Shown here: positions 11,300 to 23,639 of the stretch, one piece after another
Layout: every line of letters begins with the position of its first letter
Numbering within the stretch: position 1 is the stretch's first letter
Assembly (NCBI GenBank): GCA_025024175.1
Contig: QCXZ01000001.1
Span: 7,874,001 to 7,938,000 of the forward strand
From: Rhyzopertha dominica
Taxonomy: Eukaryota > Arthropoda > Insecta > Coleoptera > Bostrichidae
Length of the DNA stretch: 64,000 nt
Reading direction: 5' to 3'
Notes under the pieces: model-generated
What the model was told of the DNA's origin: nothing
The model's input: only the letters and a program-made list of their open reading frames with translations
The model's database searches: none
Made by a program: the position numbers and the translations under genes

Positions 11300-11850
11300 C
11301 CGGTCCTATAAGCCGAATTTCCTTGTCCTTTCCAGATAACCCATACACACATGACGTTCTATCACCAGAGCGCCTATCCGTGCAACAAAGACCCGACCTA
11401 ATTAGAATAAACTCGCAGTTTAGACAATCAGCCAGCCTTCAAGGTATTTACATATCTAATCGTGAGAAATGTGTTTTCCAGCAGAAATCGTACGTTTTAA
11501 AACCGATAAAGCATGCACTCTATTACTGGACGTATCTATGCGAAGATCGCCAACGCTAGAACTGAGCAATAACTCCATCCGTTATCGCGCTGTTCCACCA
11601 GCTGCCTGAAAAACACACTCCGAATTTTAGGACCGACCGCGTATTAGCGAAGTGCAAACTGCGTTTGGCCAGAGTGCAACGATTCCGAAAGTCACGAATA
11701 TTTACGGCTGATTTATTGAATGTCAGCCACTCACTCGCTGAATATTCATGAAATCAAATCGCGGGGATCTGGGAACTGCATGCCATTAAGGGGCACAGCG
11801 TTTTCTTAACAGTCGGAGAACTGGGTGTTTTACTGTGGATGGCTGGTGTA
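11300..11850. other. GC-richer unique island, candidate regulatory DNA
   Basis: The composition is more balanced than the flanks, with no repeat or transposon protein. The 78-codon plus frame at 11323-11559 shows no domain. Mixed TAAT, ATATTCATG and CpG-containing words suggest an enhancer-like or conserved noncoding block, by inference. Confidence 0.25.
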
Positions 11851-13571
11851 GTTGGATTGTTTCTCTAATAGGAATTTATCGTTTGGGTTCGCTTAATACG
11901 ATCGAGGAACGAACAACTCTTCGTGCAGTTAAAAACAAGACCTTCTCCAGGAATATTCAGAAGGTGTAACTTCCCTCCTTTGCCACTTTGCCAAATTTGG
12001 AGTAGCTTTCAAGACAAAACTTGTGAGCAGATGGCTTCAACCCCCAAACATGTAAATTTCTCTGCGGGATTAATTTTGACATTTCCCGAAATTAGCAAAT
12101 TGCATCGGCGAAGACGGTCTGATTAGTACCCAATAAGTAAATGACTATTACCTGAGAGGATTAAGAAGGTTTCGCTGCAGATTCTGTGGTGACGAGATAA
12201 TTTTGTAACATTATTATTACGTTAACAATTATTTAAGGAAATACTTCGGTAATAACTACTCGAGAAATTTATTGTTCATATTTTTATTCTAATTTAATAG
12301 ATTTAAATTAACATAATTTCGTTTAGATGCAAATTCGTGTGTTCTTCTATTTTCTTCCAATAGGTGTTGTTCCTAAAAGGAAAATATTCATCATATCAAT
12401 ATCTGTATTTCGTATATCATTATCTTACCTAGTTTTTGGGGTCCAGTAAAAACTGGCATTCACGGTTCTTCGTCTTTTCGTTCAGCGCGATATGACGCTC
12501 CAGTTGAGGCCAGTATTTGAATTGCTTAGCGATCGTATTGTAGTGTGTAAAAGCATTTGCTAATTGTGTATTTTTGAATATTGTTTGGAATTCGGCACAC
12601 TTCAGCCACTTGTGGGATCTTGTGCTAGCAATTCTAGTTTGTTGAAGATTGGTTGTTATTCATACCTCAATTCGTTTTACTGCGGTATTGGTATATTTTC
12701 TTGTAAATTAATATAATTCGCTCGATTTCGTTAGGCACAATAAGTGGTGATAAACAGGCGATTACCTCGGTGATTTTACTATTCAAATCATTTAGATTTA
12801 CGAACTTAGATTGAATTGTACCGCATATTGTAGCCGTAGGACACAAGTACGTACTACGTAGTTAGTAGTCACACTGTTTTTAAAGAGTAGATCATTAAAT
12901 TAACGAACGTATTCCCGATTTTAGTGTTTCTTTTCATATTTCAATATTTTAAAGTACAATTCCGCGTTACGTATATTTATCACGACGACTGTTGCGCACC
13001 CGCGACCAGTCTCCACTGAGTTACCAGTGTCTGAGGTTAATCATCACTCAGGCACTATAAATACTTTGTAACGGTGATCCCGTTGAGGTGTCATACTCGT
13101 AATTCAGTTACAATTTGCATAAAATTTATTTCAAAAGGGTATACACCACACATTACTCTTTTGATACCGTTACAATTTCATGTCATTCATTTCATTTTTG
13201 GACGATTTATGTAATATTTTATACTCTACAATTTTTTACATCTTATCCGTATCTTAGAAAAACACTTTATTTAAACGTTTACACCGTTTGTCGAAGGTTG
13301 AAACGAAAAATTATTTTCTGCTATCCACGTTAAACTAACTTTTACAGGGTGAGTCAGTTGTGGTCTATTTCTGTATTTTTATTTGATGCAACCTCCAGCA
13401 TTCACTAGATTTGTATAGTTTTAAAAACATTATTTAACAAATCCACGATGCGTTGTTCCGTGTATTGACAATCCCGTCTTACCATTCTGACAGCGGTGAA
13501 ATAGGTAAAATGTATTTAAATTTTAACGAATTAACCTCGTTGTTGGATGACTTGAATCAGAAACCGCGACA
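11851..13571. other. Unassigned stretch with one lone ACAGGGTG-type end
   Basis: No protein similarity is seen. At 13346-13359 the string ACAGGGTGAGTCAG resembles the ends of ACAGGGTGTT foldback elements (see 22473-23361), but no partner is found nearby. The segment 12420-13100 is GC-richer and leader-like but gives no firm identity. Confidence 0.3.
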
Positions 13572-14702
13572 TGTGGGTCCATCCAGGGTGCGTCAAGTTA
13601 GCCCCCAACCTACAAATTTTTTTGTTTAACCTAGAAGATTAAATTGTGTTAAAGTTGTGCTGAACTGTGTAGGCACTTTTTACAATTGTGCTGGCCCCTA
13701 CAACAATGAAGAAAATTAACAAATCCGGGGGCTAAGTTGACGCCCAGCCCCCGACAATTTTTTACTTTCTCATGTTTTTTCACTCTAATCGTTTGTGCTA
13801 CGGTTGTGTTGGTTTGTGCCAATGATTTCGTAAAATTGAGGTTCAACTCTTGAAAATTTTAGAGTTTCTGATGTGTTTTCATTCTAATATATATCAGTAA
13901 TAAGACTTTACGGTTAAGGCCAATAAAAAGTACTGGCCAGGGTGACGGCCAACCCTGGAAAATTTTGATTGATGCATATTAAATATATTTCTTTCATTTT
14001 TAGTAATGGCGCAAAATGACGTAAATGAGAAGCTTATCAAAATTCTGCTTTTCCGCAACTATTTAGTATTAAGAAGTGTAGCTCACAAAAAGGAAAAATA
14101 TTTATTTATATAGTTTTAAAGGTGAGTGCCAAAAATTGCGGCTATATGGAGTTGTCATACATAATGACGCTTTTATAATAGAGCAAACCTGCTGCAACTT
14201 TTATAAAAATTTGTAAAGAAAAATGTTTTAAAACACCACGAACTAGAACAGCGTGATAAAAAATAAAAAAGAATCGGGGGCTGGACGTCAACTTAGTCCC
14301 CGTACTTGTTTATTATTTATTTGCCCTTAAACGTAAAGTATTTTTTACGAAATCATTGCCACAATCCAGCACAACTGTAGTACAGTCCATTAAAGTGAAT
14401 AAAATCTTAAATTTTTGGTGGCTGACCGTCTGCCTTTAGTCGTAAAATATTTTTTTTACGGAATCATCGGCACAGTCCAGCACAACCATAGCACAAACGA
14501 TTCGAGTGAAAAAATATGGAAAAAAATTAGGGGCTGGGCGTCAACTTAGCCCCCGGACTTGTTTATTTTTTTCATTGTTTTAAGGGTCAGCACAATTGTA
14601 AAAAGTGTCAGCACAACTTTAGCACAATTTCACCTTCTAGGTTAAGAAAATTTGAAGGTCGGGGGGTACCTTGACGTACCCCTCCATCAAAATGGGCCCC
14701 AC
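13572..14702. mobile_element. 1.13-kb palindromic (foldback) element with internal repeats
   Basis: The left arm from 13572 (GTGGGTCCAT, then GCGTCAAGTTAGCCCCC) and the right arm ending at 14702 (reverse complement GTGGGGCCCAT, then TACGTCAAGGTACCCCCC) form an imperfect inverted repeat of about 250 bp. Inside, the word GGGGGCTAAGTTGACGCCCA recurs at about 13725, with reverse-strand copies at 14277-14298 and 14521-14546. CACAATTGTGCTG-type words (TAGCACAAC, GTTGTGCTG) are scattered between. There is no open frame with similarity; the 65-codon minus frame at 13649-13846 is inside an arm. This is a non-autonomous foldback element of unknown superfamily. Confidence 0.6.
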
Positions 14703-16039
14703 CTCGTTTTTACTATAAAAGCGTCAGACAATATATAAATGGCAACTTTAGAAACAAATAGACCGGCCGATGTTCTAATAACCCTTGCCCTGATTTAACG
14801 CCGTTAATTTTGTACCCTTAGGGCGTATTAAAAGGCGAGCCTATCAAACTCCAGTACTTGCTTCGAAGGCGTTTGCCGTTTTCCAAGATTTTCTGTGCCG
14901 CAATTGTGAGATTTCTTATATACAAATTTTTAGACGCACGGAATTACTTCACTGTAACGACATTAACAATAACCACAGCAAAAGAACCTAACACTAGAAC
15001 ACATTATGAAGAGATCAAAGAGTAAATAGCAATTGTTCGGTGTGTCGCCGGTCTTGAGCCACTTTAATTTTATATACTCTTTTCCTTATACCTCTATCTA
15101 ATTGTCTTCTTTCGTTGATTCGTTGTTACGGTAAGAGATATTTTTTGTTTTTTCTGAAACATCCAAAAAAAACGAAAGCCGTTTTTTATTATTTTGCTGG
15201 TTAGTTGTTCGTACTACTTGTTACTTCTACAGCATGTGCTTTGTGAGTTTTCTAGAGATCTATTATGGCATTTGAAACAGGTCGGTATAGTTTCATTTGA
15301 CCTATTTCTGGACATGCGGGTTTCTTTGCTTATTATCCTCTTGAATATTAAACAGCTATTTACGGTCCAGGGTATTACTCAAAAAAGGTTTCCTAGAATC
15401 CGTTACGACTTTATACCTGTTAAGGGTGTGTTATTTGCCACCTGATAACGCCAGAGGAAAGGGATTCTAGGATGCTGCTACATTTATTCTAAAGGAAAAG
15501 AAGATATCTGATAATACATTTGGAAAGTTGTTATTGTTCGCGTGTGATATAAATTATGTGCACTTACACATACACTTATACTAAGACTTAGCTGCTTATC
15601 AAAACACCGGCTAATGTTGGCTCTCTTGCTGGTCAGCATTTAAATAATGTTCGCCGATTGTAGTCTTTTTCTTGTTTTAAACACAAAACAAAACAAACAA
15701 ACAGATACTAGATAGCCAGTTCACAGCGCTCAAAAACGCGTCCTCTCGGGTAGATTATAGTAATCGACCCGACAGGACTCGAGTTCAAAATTTCATATGA
15801 TTCTATATAAAAAAAAAACATTTGATTAAGTCATTTTTTCGTCATAATAACAGACTACTCTGTTTCAATAATCTCAAATTTCTATTTAAATCTTTAATTA
15901 GGTACCGTTTCGGCATTTTTCGATTTTTTGCAAATAACCCTTATACTTTTCACCCTTTACTTCCCATATTGCACGAAAATAGTACAGTTATTACATAACT
16001 GGATGCTCAGTTTAAGCAGTTTTGGTTATCATAACTTCA
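14703..16039. other. Unassigned; contains a short repeat shared with 26.0-26.8 kb
   Basis: At 14945-15006 the sequence ends in CTAACACTAGAACACATTAT, nearly identical to 26742-26765. A 10-bp inverted pair, CCTAGAATCC and GGATTCTAGG, lies at about 15390 and 15460. No coding similarity is seen; the 83-codon frame at 15194-15445 lacks motifs. Confidence 0.3.
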
Positions 16040-16500
16040 ACAATAGACCATATCGCTCACTATAGGTCAGGCGAGCCCGCGGGCATCAAGCGATCATCAA
16101 GTAAAAGCAGATCTTTCTCGCGCATCGTTTTTCCGGCATTGCACAACGTGGGGCACGTTCAGAGACGTTCGAATGTTTAGTTTTGTTGCATTCCTGTTGT
16201 CTCGGCCGTCTCTCTTATCTGCACAGATCATATTTGAAGTAGGTGTGTAGCACACCGACTTGTTTCTCCTTTTGTGATTCTTAGTGTTGAATAGGTGTGA
16301 AGGCGTGTTCGTTGGCTTTCACATATTACAAGCTCCGTTTTGTAGATAGGCATAGCTATCCGCTACGTTTTATTGGCGGCGATAGGGTTTTTCTTTGGGA
16401 GAGCATTAGAGCGCCTTGTCTGTTTATATCGAAGCGGATTTGTTAGTAGAGTTGCTGAACAGGTCAGTTGCGCGAATACATTTTAGTTTTTAGTACGCCA
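16040..16500 (+). other. GC-richer segment upstream of a LINE relic
   Basis: A GC-rich, unique-looking segment. It lies 0.5-1 kb before the LINE relic that starts at 17014 in the same orientation. It might be that element's 5' UTR or an independent regulatory island; nothing in the sequence separates these. Confidence 0.2.
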
Positions 16501-17013
16501 AAATTATTGTCACCTATAGTTTCGAGTAAATGACGCATTCTAATGGGCTTACTCAAAGGCCAGAAAAACGGATTTCTTTAAATAAATCGATGAAAATGTT
16601 GTTAGTGGGGCTCCTTCCATGATGTTTTTCAGAAACATTGGCAGTCAGTTTTTGGATTTTTTCATTGCCATCGTATTGTAAAGCAAAGCTCGACCACACA
16701 AAATAAGTACAGTATTGAATGACAGGCTTACCTTTCTTTTGCTTTTGTGGCAGCGTATTTTATTTGATTTTTTTTTATGGCGAACAAGCTGTCTCTTGCG
16801 GATTTATGTTATCCTTTTTATTCTCGAAATGACCTGTTGTTTATTTCGTACAGTTTGACAACAAAACTTTTGTTAAAAATCGTGTTTTCCCGATATATAA
16901 CGATATATACCAAATGAATTCAGTGTATAACAAAAATAATAGATATTTGGACCTAGTACTATGTTCTTCAGATATGAGTTGCGACGTCATCAGGAGTGAG
17001 TCGCCACTTGTAG

Positions 17014-18440
17014 GTGAAGACATTCATCACCCTGCATTGGAAGCTACTGTTACTGTTACACAAACGGTACTTCAAATCTAATACCAAAACCTTGAATGCA
17101 TCGGTACTCTATAATTTTGCTCAAGCGGATCTAGTTACTTTGTTTGTAGCCATGGGTGATTACTTTTATAGAGAATTAGACTATTTAATAAAATCTTATG
17201 TATCCATGAAGACGATTAAAGATATAATACTAAATATCAATAAGAAGGACAGAATTACAAGAATTTGCAATTCTACTGGATTGGCTTATTATGCCTACAG
17301 TGCTCAAAATCTACGCAGAGATAAAACGCTCCATCAGAAGCTAATATAAAAGATATGTTAAAAGCATAAAATTCTATAAAGTCAGATCCAAATAAGACTA
17401 GATTAGAATTCCTCTAAGAATTATATACCAAGAAGCGACTTTAGAAACCCCTGACAAATTGTTGCAGCATTTGCTTTTCATTTTGGTGGCGTATTTCGAC
17501 TAGGTGAAGATTTCAGTGACAAACAATAGACTTGCCTCCAGTTCTACTGATGGTTCGATTATTTCGTCTAATGTACTACACAAATTTACAGTAGCAACTG
17601 GAGATGTGATTGGGGCGGTGACAAGTATAAAGAGAAACATGACCATGGATCCCGATAAAATTCTTGGCTTCTTGGTGAAGATACAATAACCTTTCCGTAC
17701 CATTAAGTTACATTTACAATTCAATCCTTAAAACATCAACTTTCCTAGAATGCTGGAAAACTTCGAGAATATGTCGTGTCTTCAAAAGCAGTGATAGATC
17801 TAATATAGCAAATTACCGCCCAGTTGCACTCATATGTAATGTTGCCAAGTTATTTGGATTTATCAAAGGCAAGTGGACGCTGGTAACTTATGCGAATTTA
17901 CCCAATTTATATGTTTACTGCATTGGACAGGCGTCATCGGGTGGATATCATCTATACTGATCTAACTAGATCCAGTTAAGTGTGGTGTGAAACAAGGCTC
18001 TAATTTGGGGCCTTTGTTGTTTAACATTTATATTAATGACGTAAGTGATTGTTTTGATTGTAAATTTTATATTTATATGCTGACGACCTGAAAATTACCA
18101 GTACTGCGTACACATATATCGACTATAAAAATGTACAATCAAATATTAACAGGTTTGTTGAATAGTGTAACATCAACTGTCTTAAAATTAATATAAATAA
18201 ATGTAATATAGTGTCATATTCACGCTTGAAAAATTCGTTTCAGTTTCTATAAGCAATATTGCTCTGGATAGGCTGCAGTATGGTAATATTAATACGATAT
18301 TAAGTAGTTGCATGAGAATACTCGGTTTTCTAAAAAGGAACACTATTGTGTATTGCTCTGTTGTATGGTGCCCATATAGTGAATTTACAAATACAAAGAA
18401 AATTCTATAACCATTTACATGTTGTTAAGTACGGCTATTA
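17014..18440 (+). pseudogene. LINE relic (Jockey/CR1-like), linker and reverse transcriptase
   Basis: Pieces in several plus frames follow the order of a LINE ORF2. First is an endonuclease-RT linker (INKKDRITRICNSTGLAYYA at about 17230-17295). Next are SDPNK at 17384 and ASSSTDGSIISSNVLHKF before MDPDKILGFLV (17650-17682), which corresponds to the PDxIPxFLV segment before RT motif 1. ECWKTSRICRVFKS then NIANYRPVALICNVAKLF (17753-17855) is RT motif 1. GVKQGSNLGPLLFNIYINDV (about 17980-18042) is the GxxQGS motif, and YMLTT at 18076-18090 corresponds to the YADD box, broken. The tail fades after 18440. In the family these carry out target-primed reverse transcription. Stops and frameshifts are abundant; no 3' tail or target duplication is seen. 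Confidence 0.75.
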
Positions 18441-18589
18441 CCCGGGTAGAGGTAGTTGTTAAATAGATTTGTTAAATAGTTTTGGACAGCAACTTATTGC
18501 TGACAGAAGGGGCTATACTTGAATATTGTTTTTTATATAAATAATTCATAGAAGAGTAATAGTAATCTATATTATTAGAGCAACCTGCA

Positions 18590-18735
18590 ATTTTTTTTGT
18601 GCACCTGACTTTTTAGAGGAAAAACTCCAATCGACTTAAATCAGGCAACCTAGCAGGGCATTCAATAGTTCCGCAACTTCTACATACCAACTGGGCAAGA
18701 TGTTATCAAGACATACATTGTTCCCTTGCAGATAG
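18590..18735 (-). pseudogene. Short DDE transposase scrap
   Basis: The minus strand reads GTIECPARLPDLSRLEFFL, then a stop, then KSQVHKKNC. This matches the pattern WPARSPDLxPLDFFLWG--K--V-- found at the third catalytic residue of several insect Tc1/mariner-type transposases. The glutamate in RLEFFL would occupy the catalytic acid position. It is under 150 bp, so the family call is tentative; it lies directly before a Penelope relic in the other orientation. Confidence 0.4.
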
Positions 18736-18799
18736 GTTGTTTTTTTTTGGTGGTTGGCTTTTGCACAAAATCCATGGTGTTTCATTGCGAATTTCTTTG

Positions 18800-19410
18800 G
18801 CTGCTGTCGTGGGAAAGCTCGGACACGTTGGTAAAGATTTCTACCAGCAGCTGGACGAAGTAGCCATGGAAAGACCATTCAATCCAATGAGTGGTGACCA
18901 ACCCTTTTTTGGAGATGTTCGAAAAGGAAGCCTTGAAAACAGCTGAGAAGAAACCTTCTGCATGATACAGGTACAACATTTACGAGGACCTTTTTCACAA
19001 GTTCTTTCAATACCAAACAGCACACCCAAGCACAAAGTTTACCATGAAGATCGAGAAAGAGAGTAAGCTGGCCTACCTTGATGTTTTAGTCACCAGAAGG
19101 ACAAATCATCAGATTTACCGTAACCCTACCCACACGGATCGTTACCTGAACAAAGATTGCAACCATCATTCTGCGCAGAAAAGGGGCGTCATGGAAACCC
19201 TGATTGAGCAAGTACAATGAATTTGCGAACCTTAACATTTACAAACGGAATTGTGCCACCTAAACCATACAAGTGAACGGTTATTCGGTGAGGGATTCAG
19301 AACGAGCTATTCTACCCCAACGGGAGAAATCTGCTCAGCAGCCAGCGCCGGTAGGAAAAGCATATCTGCCTTACATCAGAAACGTCATTGATCTATACCT
19401 ATCTATAAAT
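18800..19410 (+). pseudogene. Penelope-like element relic, RT fingers-palm to thumb
   Basis: In plus frames the sequence gives FYQQLDEVAMERPFNP (18839-18886), the counterpart of the Penelope motif FYxQxDGVAMGSPLSP. It continues with HPSTKFTMKIEKESKLAYLD then VLVTRR, then YRNPTHTDRYLN and NHHSAQKRGVM (19021-19200), the family's FxDV and YRKPTHTDRYL block. It ends YSVRDSERAI and PVGKAYLPYIRNV (19282-19395), the region preceding the GIY-YIG domain. The YADD box and the GIY-YIG domain are missing or unreadable. Penelope-like elements are retroelements whose RT groups with telomerase and whose endonuclease is GIY-YIG. Several frameshifts and stops are present. Confidence 0.75.
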
Positions 19411-19539
19411 CTGAGGACAGTTACACCGTTTTCCCTTCTTTGCCATAGCTTTAGAAGTAAACCTTTTACTATTTTTAGTGAAATCATTTTTGCTTAACTT
19501 CTACAGTGTTAGCCCTGAACTTCACACCCCTTAATGAAG

Positions 19540-20110
19540 ATGCATCAAGAATATTGAACACTAGTGGTTTCTTTAACTATGCCTAGTCGTCATCCCCATC
19601 GCGTTCATTTATTCCATCCCCGTAATCTGCAGAAATTGCTAATGCCGTCATGTACACAGTTCCTCTATCGCCGAAATTGGGCCGCCCGCGTGGAATGAAT
19701 TTCGTAAAATCTCGTCATCGCCGCCATCATTAATCAGGGGCGGTAGCAGACAGACAGCGGGATATTACATCTCTTGTAGATGCCGTCCGACTTCCGTCGA
19801 CAGATCGTAAACGAAATGGGAACGAATCTGCATATTTATACCCAATCATAAAGTAGTGATACGTGGATGCCCGGCTGCCGGCGCCAGTTATAAATGATTT
19901 TAATACATTGGCAGCGTCCTGTCGTTATGACGATCCCAGCGCCCGTCCCCGGGGGATAATCTGATTCGCCGCCGGAATACGAATTGGGGTACGTTATGAT
20001 AGAAGACGGGGCTGCGACTGAATAAACTAAGGTGCATATACAATGTACGATACACCTGTCACACATGGGAACGGGGATGGCTTCCAGAGATCTGTGAGAT
20101 TTAGGCAAGC
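19540..20110. other. GC/CpG-rich unique island, candidate regulatory DNA
   Basis: A long block of balanced, CpG-containing unique sequence with no repeat or family motif. The 90-codon minus frame at 19836-20108 is probably an artefact of the high GC. Motifs include CATATTTATACC and TTATAAATG (TATA/Hox-like cores). The sharp contrast with AT-rich transposon debris on both sides suggests constrained noncoding sequence; only comparison with relatives would show it. Confidence 0.35.
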
Positions 20111-20239
20111 AGATCCATTTTCGGAAACAACAAAAGAGGGCTTTGAAGTATTTAGATGTTCTGTTCTTATTTTTGCGATATTTTACTGTTTTTGCTCAGT
20201 TGTCAACCCTAGCTATGTTTAAATTAAATCACTCTTAAC

Positions 20240-21480
20240 TGCCTCATTGATCATCAATGAATGCGTTGTCAAATCTTACTTTCCTGTGATCTGGAAACAG
20301 GCGCATGTTATACCTTTACCAAGTTATCTCAGCCTACACAAATCAAAGATTTAAGATTAATAAGTCGCCTTCCTCTAAAATAATGGAAACTCAGATGAGG
20401 CAGTATGTTAATGAGAACAATATCCTTCCAACAAAACAATCCTATTTTCGACCACAGCTTTAAGTGAGGTAGTGGATGATGTCACTCGTGGATGGGACTT
20501 AGCGGTAAAATAACAATTCTCATACTCCTCTACTACACGAAGACTTTTGATACTACAAATCACCAAATTTTGATTAGTATTTTGCGCTTCCTGGGTTTTG
20601 ACAGCTGGGTAAGCGAACTCTTACGGTCAAATGTTACTGATAGTTATCAGAAAGTGGGCATTGGGTTTGAGAGCTCCTGAGCATTGCAACTCACGTCCGA
20701 AGTACCTCAGGGAAGCATATTAACCCTATTGCTGTACTCTATGTACACCTCCCGATTTGATTTGGTATTAAATCATTGCAAATATCACTTGTACACTGAC
20801 ATCACACAACTATGTTACTCATTTTTGTATCTCGATCATTTACAAGCAGCTCACTTAATAAGTTGCAATCAAACGATCACATGCTTAAAATTAATCCGGC
20901 TAAATCATCAGTAATTTTATTTGCCAATGACATCGATAGAGACCTGGTTCAGGAAAATGTACATTTTTATAGTCGTAATGATCTCCTATCATGGAAGGAG
21001 AGTGCTAAAAGTTTTAGTTTAATAATAGATAACAAATTACGGTTCAAAAAAAACAGGTATCCTTGCAGATTAGTAGAGCATACATGATATACTCTCAAAG
21101 GCAATTTCCAAGTCAGAATATAAAAAAGCTCTTGTGTGATTCATTGGTACTTTCGCATTTTGGCTTTGTAGACAGTTTCTGGGCCCTACTTGGACTCTTC
21201 TGAGGCAGGTCGCCTACAAAATGTTCAGAATTCATGTCTACCGTTAATATTTGGAATTCGGAAACGCCGACGTATTTCGTGTAAACTAAATGAAATTTAT
21301 TGCCTTAATATGTACCACAAACGGTTCTTGCATATGGCATGCTTTTTCTGCAAAATCTTAACTACACTACCCTCTTATCTTTATCGCAAAATAACATTCA
21401 GAACAAATATTCGCAATCTTAATCTAAGACGGAATAGGAAGAAAAAAAGAAAAGCTGCTCATGAGATAAATTCTGGTTGA
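20240..21480 (+). pseudogene. LINE relic, reverse transcriptase to C-terminus
   Basis: RT segments appear in order on the plus strand: FPVIWKQAHVIPLPK (about 20280), RLIS and PSSKIMETQMRQYV (20350-20410), FRPQL, then a TTNHQILISILRFLGF segment (about 20550) equivalent to the region before motif A. SEVPQGSILTLLLYSMYTS (20695-20751) is the GxPQGS motif and HLYTDITQL (20788-20814) replaces YADD. The C-terminal part NVQNSCLPLIFGIRKRRRIS (21221-21280) and FRTNIRNLNLRRNR closely parallels the LINE at 55430-56855 (VQNSCLRFVYGIRR and FRTDVHHVNIRR), so both are the same or sister families. The frame ends at a TGA at 21478-21480. Several stops are present, and YADD is changed to YTDI. Confidence 0.78.
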
Positions 21481-22472
21481 GTAATTGAAATTTTTGTAAT
21501 TTTAAAACCTCCCAAAATAGTCAATCTGGAGCCTGTTGCAACACAACCCCATTAGCCTCATCAAAGGAGTCCCCAAAAAGATGATGTAGTTACCAAAGGT
21601 AGATGAAGTCTTAGGGATAGTATAGAAGCCGTGTTTTTTGTGTCCTTTAATACTCTTGCGATTTAACTACCCGCCTATCATAAATGGAATGAAGGAGTAT
21701 TGTTACGTGTAATTTTGTCTACTCCTGATTTGTACTTTGGCGGTTGCCGGTAAGGGATCTTTTAACTTAGCCATACAAGTGTCTGTGAAGAGAATTTTTA
21801 GTTGGAACACAGCAGTGGAAGATGGACGCGATTTGATCGGTGATGGTCGTTTTTACTCAAACGAAACACTGGACATAAGTGAAAAGTGTACTGAAAGCGA
21901 TCTCTGCTGGTGAGAATGTTAAGGAAATCGATACTGCTTTTGACTCTTTTTTTTTCTGGAGTAAATGAGATGGAGGGAGGAAGTGAGTTGATAATTGGAA
22001 AAAATGCCCAGTAAGAGTATTTTGGAATAGAACAAGGATGTCTTCGACATATAGTAGGGAGGAGAGATTACCGCCCATTGCTTATCCTGTATTTTATCCA
22101 TAAAAAAGCCGTATTGAATTAAAAAAAATTATCTGTCACCAGCTCCGCGAAGAAATGATCGTGTCTGATGTGATTACTATATCAAAGAGAAGGTTTCTTA
22201 AAAGATTTAGGGACTGACTGGCTGAGATGCTGGGAAAAAAGGTCAACAGTCAGCTGACTCACAACCTATGCTCATTTTTTTATTTTCATACTTACCTCAC
22301 TTCTTTGTTAATTTTTCTGTCAAGTTTCACTTAAATCGATTTAAAGTTACTTTTTATCGACCTCTCAAAAATTCCTACAATATTAGAAGTCTCCCACATC
22401 ATGTTCAGTGGCTTGTTAAATGACTTTGAGTTTAGAGTTTAGATAATCAGAATTGAAGTGTCAGCAGGCTGT
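21481..22472. other. Post-LINE sequence, nothing recognised
   Basis: The first part may be the LINE 3' UTR, but no poly(A) or short-repeat tail is obvious. The rest has no motif. The minus open frames at 21857-22101 overlap one another and lack family features. Confidence 0.3.
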
Positions 22473-23361
22473 ATACAGGGTGTTGCAAATTAGCTGATCA
22501 TCCCGTTAACGTTTAGATTCTTGAGGCCAAAATATGACGATTTTGTTATTGGTATATTTCTAAAAACGCTTCATTTTAAAAATACAGGGTGTTAAATTTG
22601 AAATTTAAAAATCTTTTTTTTTTTACGATATAATCCACAGTTTTGGAGCTATCGAGTTGAAATTTGGTACGAGATTGTAGTATTTACATCTATGTGTATC
22701 CCTAAATTATTGTTAACGTTACTATAAAAACAAATTAATATCGGGGCTTTCTTACCTTCTATTCCCCTCCCACCCCAACGTTTTTTGACGTGTGTCCATG
22801 AGACCAAAGGATTTTTTTCTAGTACAAAACTTCATTGTTACCAAAAAGGTCTCTTGTAATTTTTGGACAAAATGCTTAGATTCGGAGATAAACGCCGTTT
22901 TGTGAAATGTCTTTCCACGCCTACTTAGAAATCTTGTTAACTATTGGTTTGAGCATTAAGGACACATGCACTACAAAAATGTTTAAAAAATACATAATTT
23001 GAGCTCCAATATGGCAATAATCTGGCCTTCTGCTACAATGGAAAATATTATATCAATAATATTAACAATTTATTAACAATGAGAAGAAAATCATTATTTA
23101 TTACTACTAATAGACAAGGTGGAAAGTTTCATAAAACGGCGTTTATCTCTGAATATAAGCATTTTGTCTAAAAATTACAAAAGATAACAAAAACTGACAA
23201 TGAAGTTTTGTACTAGAAAAAACCTTTGGTCTCATGGGCGCACGTCAAAAAAGTTGGGGAGGGGTACAAGGTTAGAAACCTCCGATATTCATTTGTTTTT
23301 ATAGTAATGTTAATAATAATTTAGGGGAACACTTAGATGCTAATTTACAACACCCTGTATA
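22473..23361. mobile_element. Foldback element with ACAGGGTGTT terminal repeats
   Basis: The termini are TATACAGGGTGTTGCAAATT (22473 on) and its near reverse complement ending at 23361. A second, longer inverted repeat lies inside: about 22695-22925 pairs with about 23105-23330, sharing AAATTATTGTTAACGTTACT, GAGACCAAAGG, GTACAAAACTTCATTGT and GATAAACGCCGTTTT. The left arm has about 200 bp between terminus and inner repeat that the right arm lacks. It is flanked by TA, which may be the target duplication. No coding capacity is visible. ACAGGGTGT-type ends are common in insect non-autonomous DNA elements; the superfamily is not decided here. Confidence 0.65.
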
Positions 23362-23639
23362 TTTCTGCAATCTGTGGTGTTCCCATTGAAATCCTCTTCT
23401 GTTAGAAAACGGACATTATTGTAAACCTATAGTTTTGTACTGAGCTGTAACTTAAAAAACGTTTCTCTGGATTCTTAATCTTTTTCAGTTAAATAATTTG
23501 AGGTCCATACAAACAATAGCAAACAAAAGTGCGCCAAGAAAGTCGAAGCAATAGAAGGTCAAAGCTTCGGATTATTTCTTCTAAAGTCAAAGTATTGTAC
23601 ATACAGTGAATTTGAAGATCTTAGAAGGCAAGTATATAA

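Noticed and set aside
15735..15795. Possible tRNA-like hairpin (CTCTCGGGTAGATT and CGACCCGACAGG)
   Set aside because: The arms pair once as a simple hairpin; acceptor, D and T-arm signatures are missing.
16040..16500. Considered as a host gene 5' UTR and promoter
   Set aside because: No downstream host coding exon is found; the next coding similarity is a LINE, so the promoter reading is unsupported.
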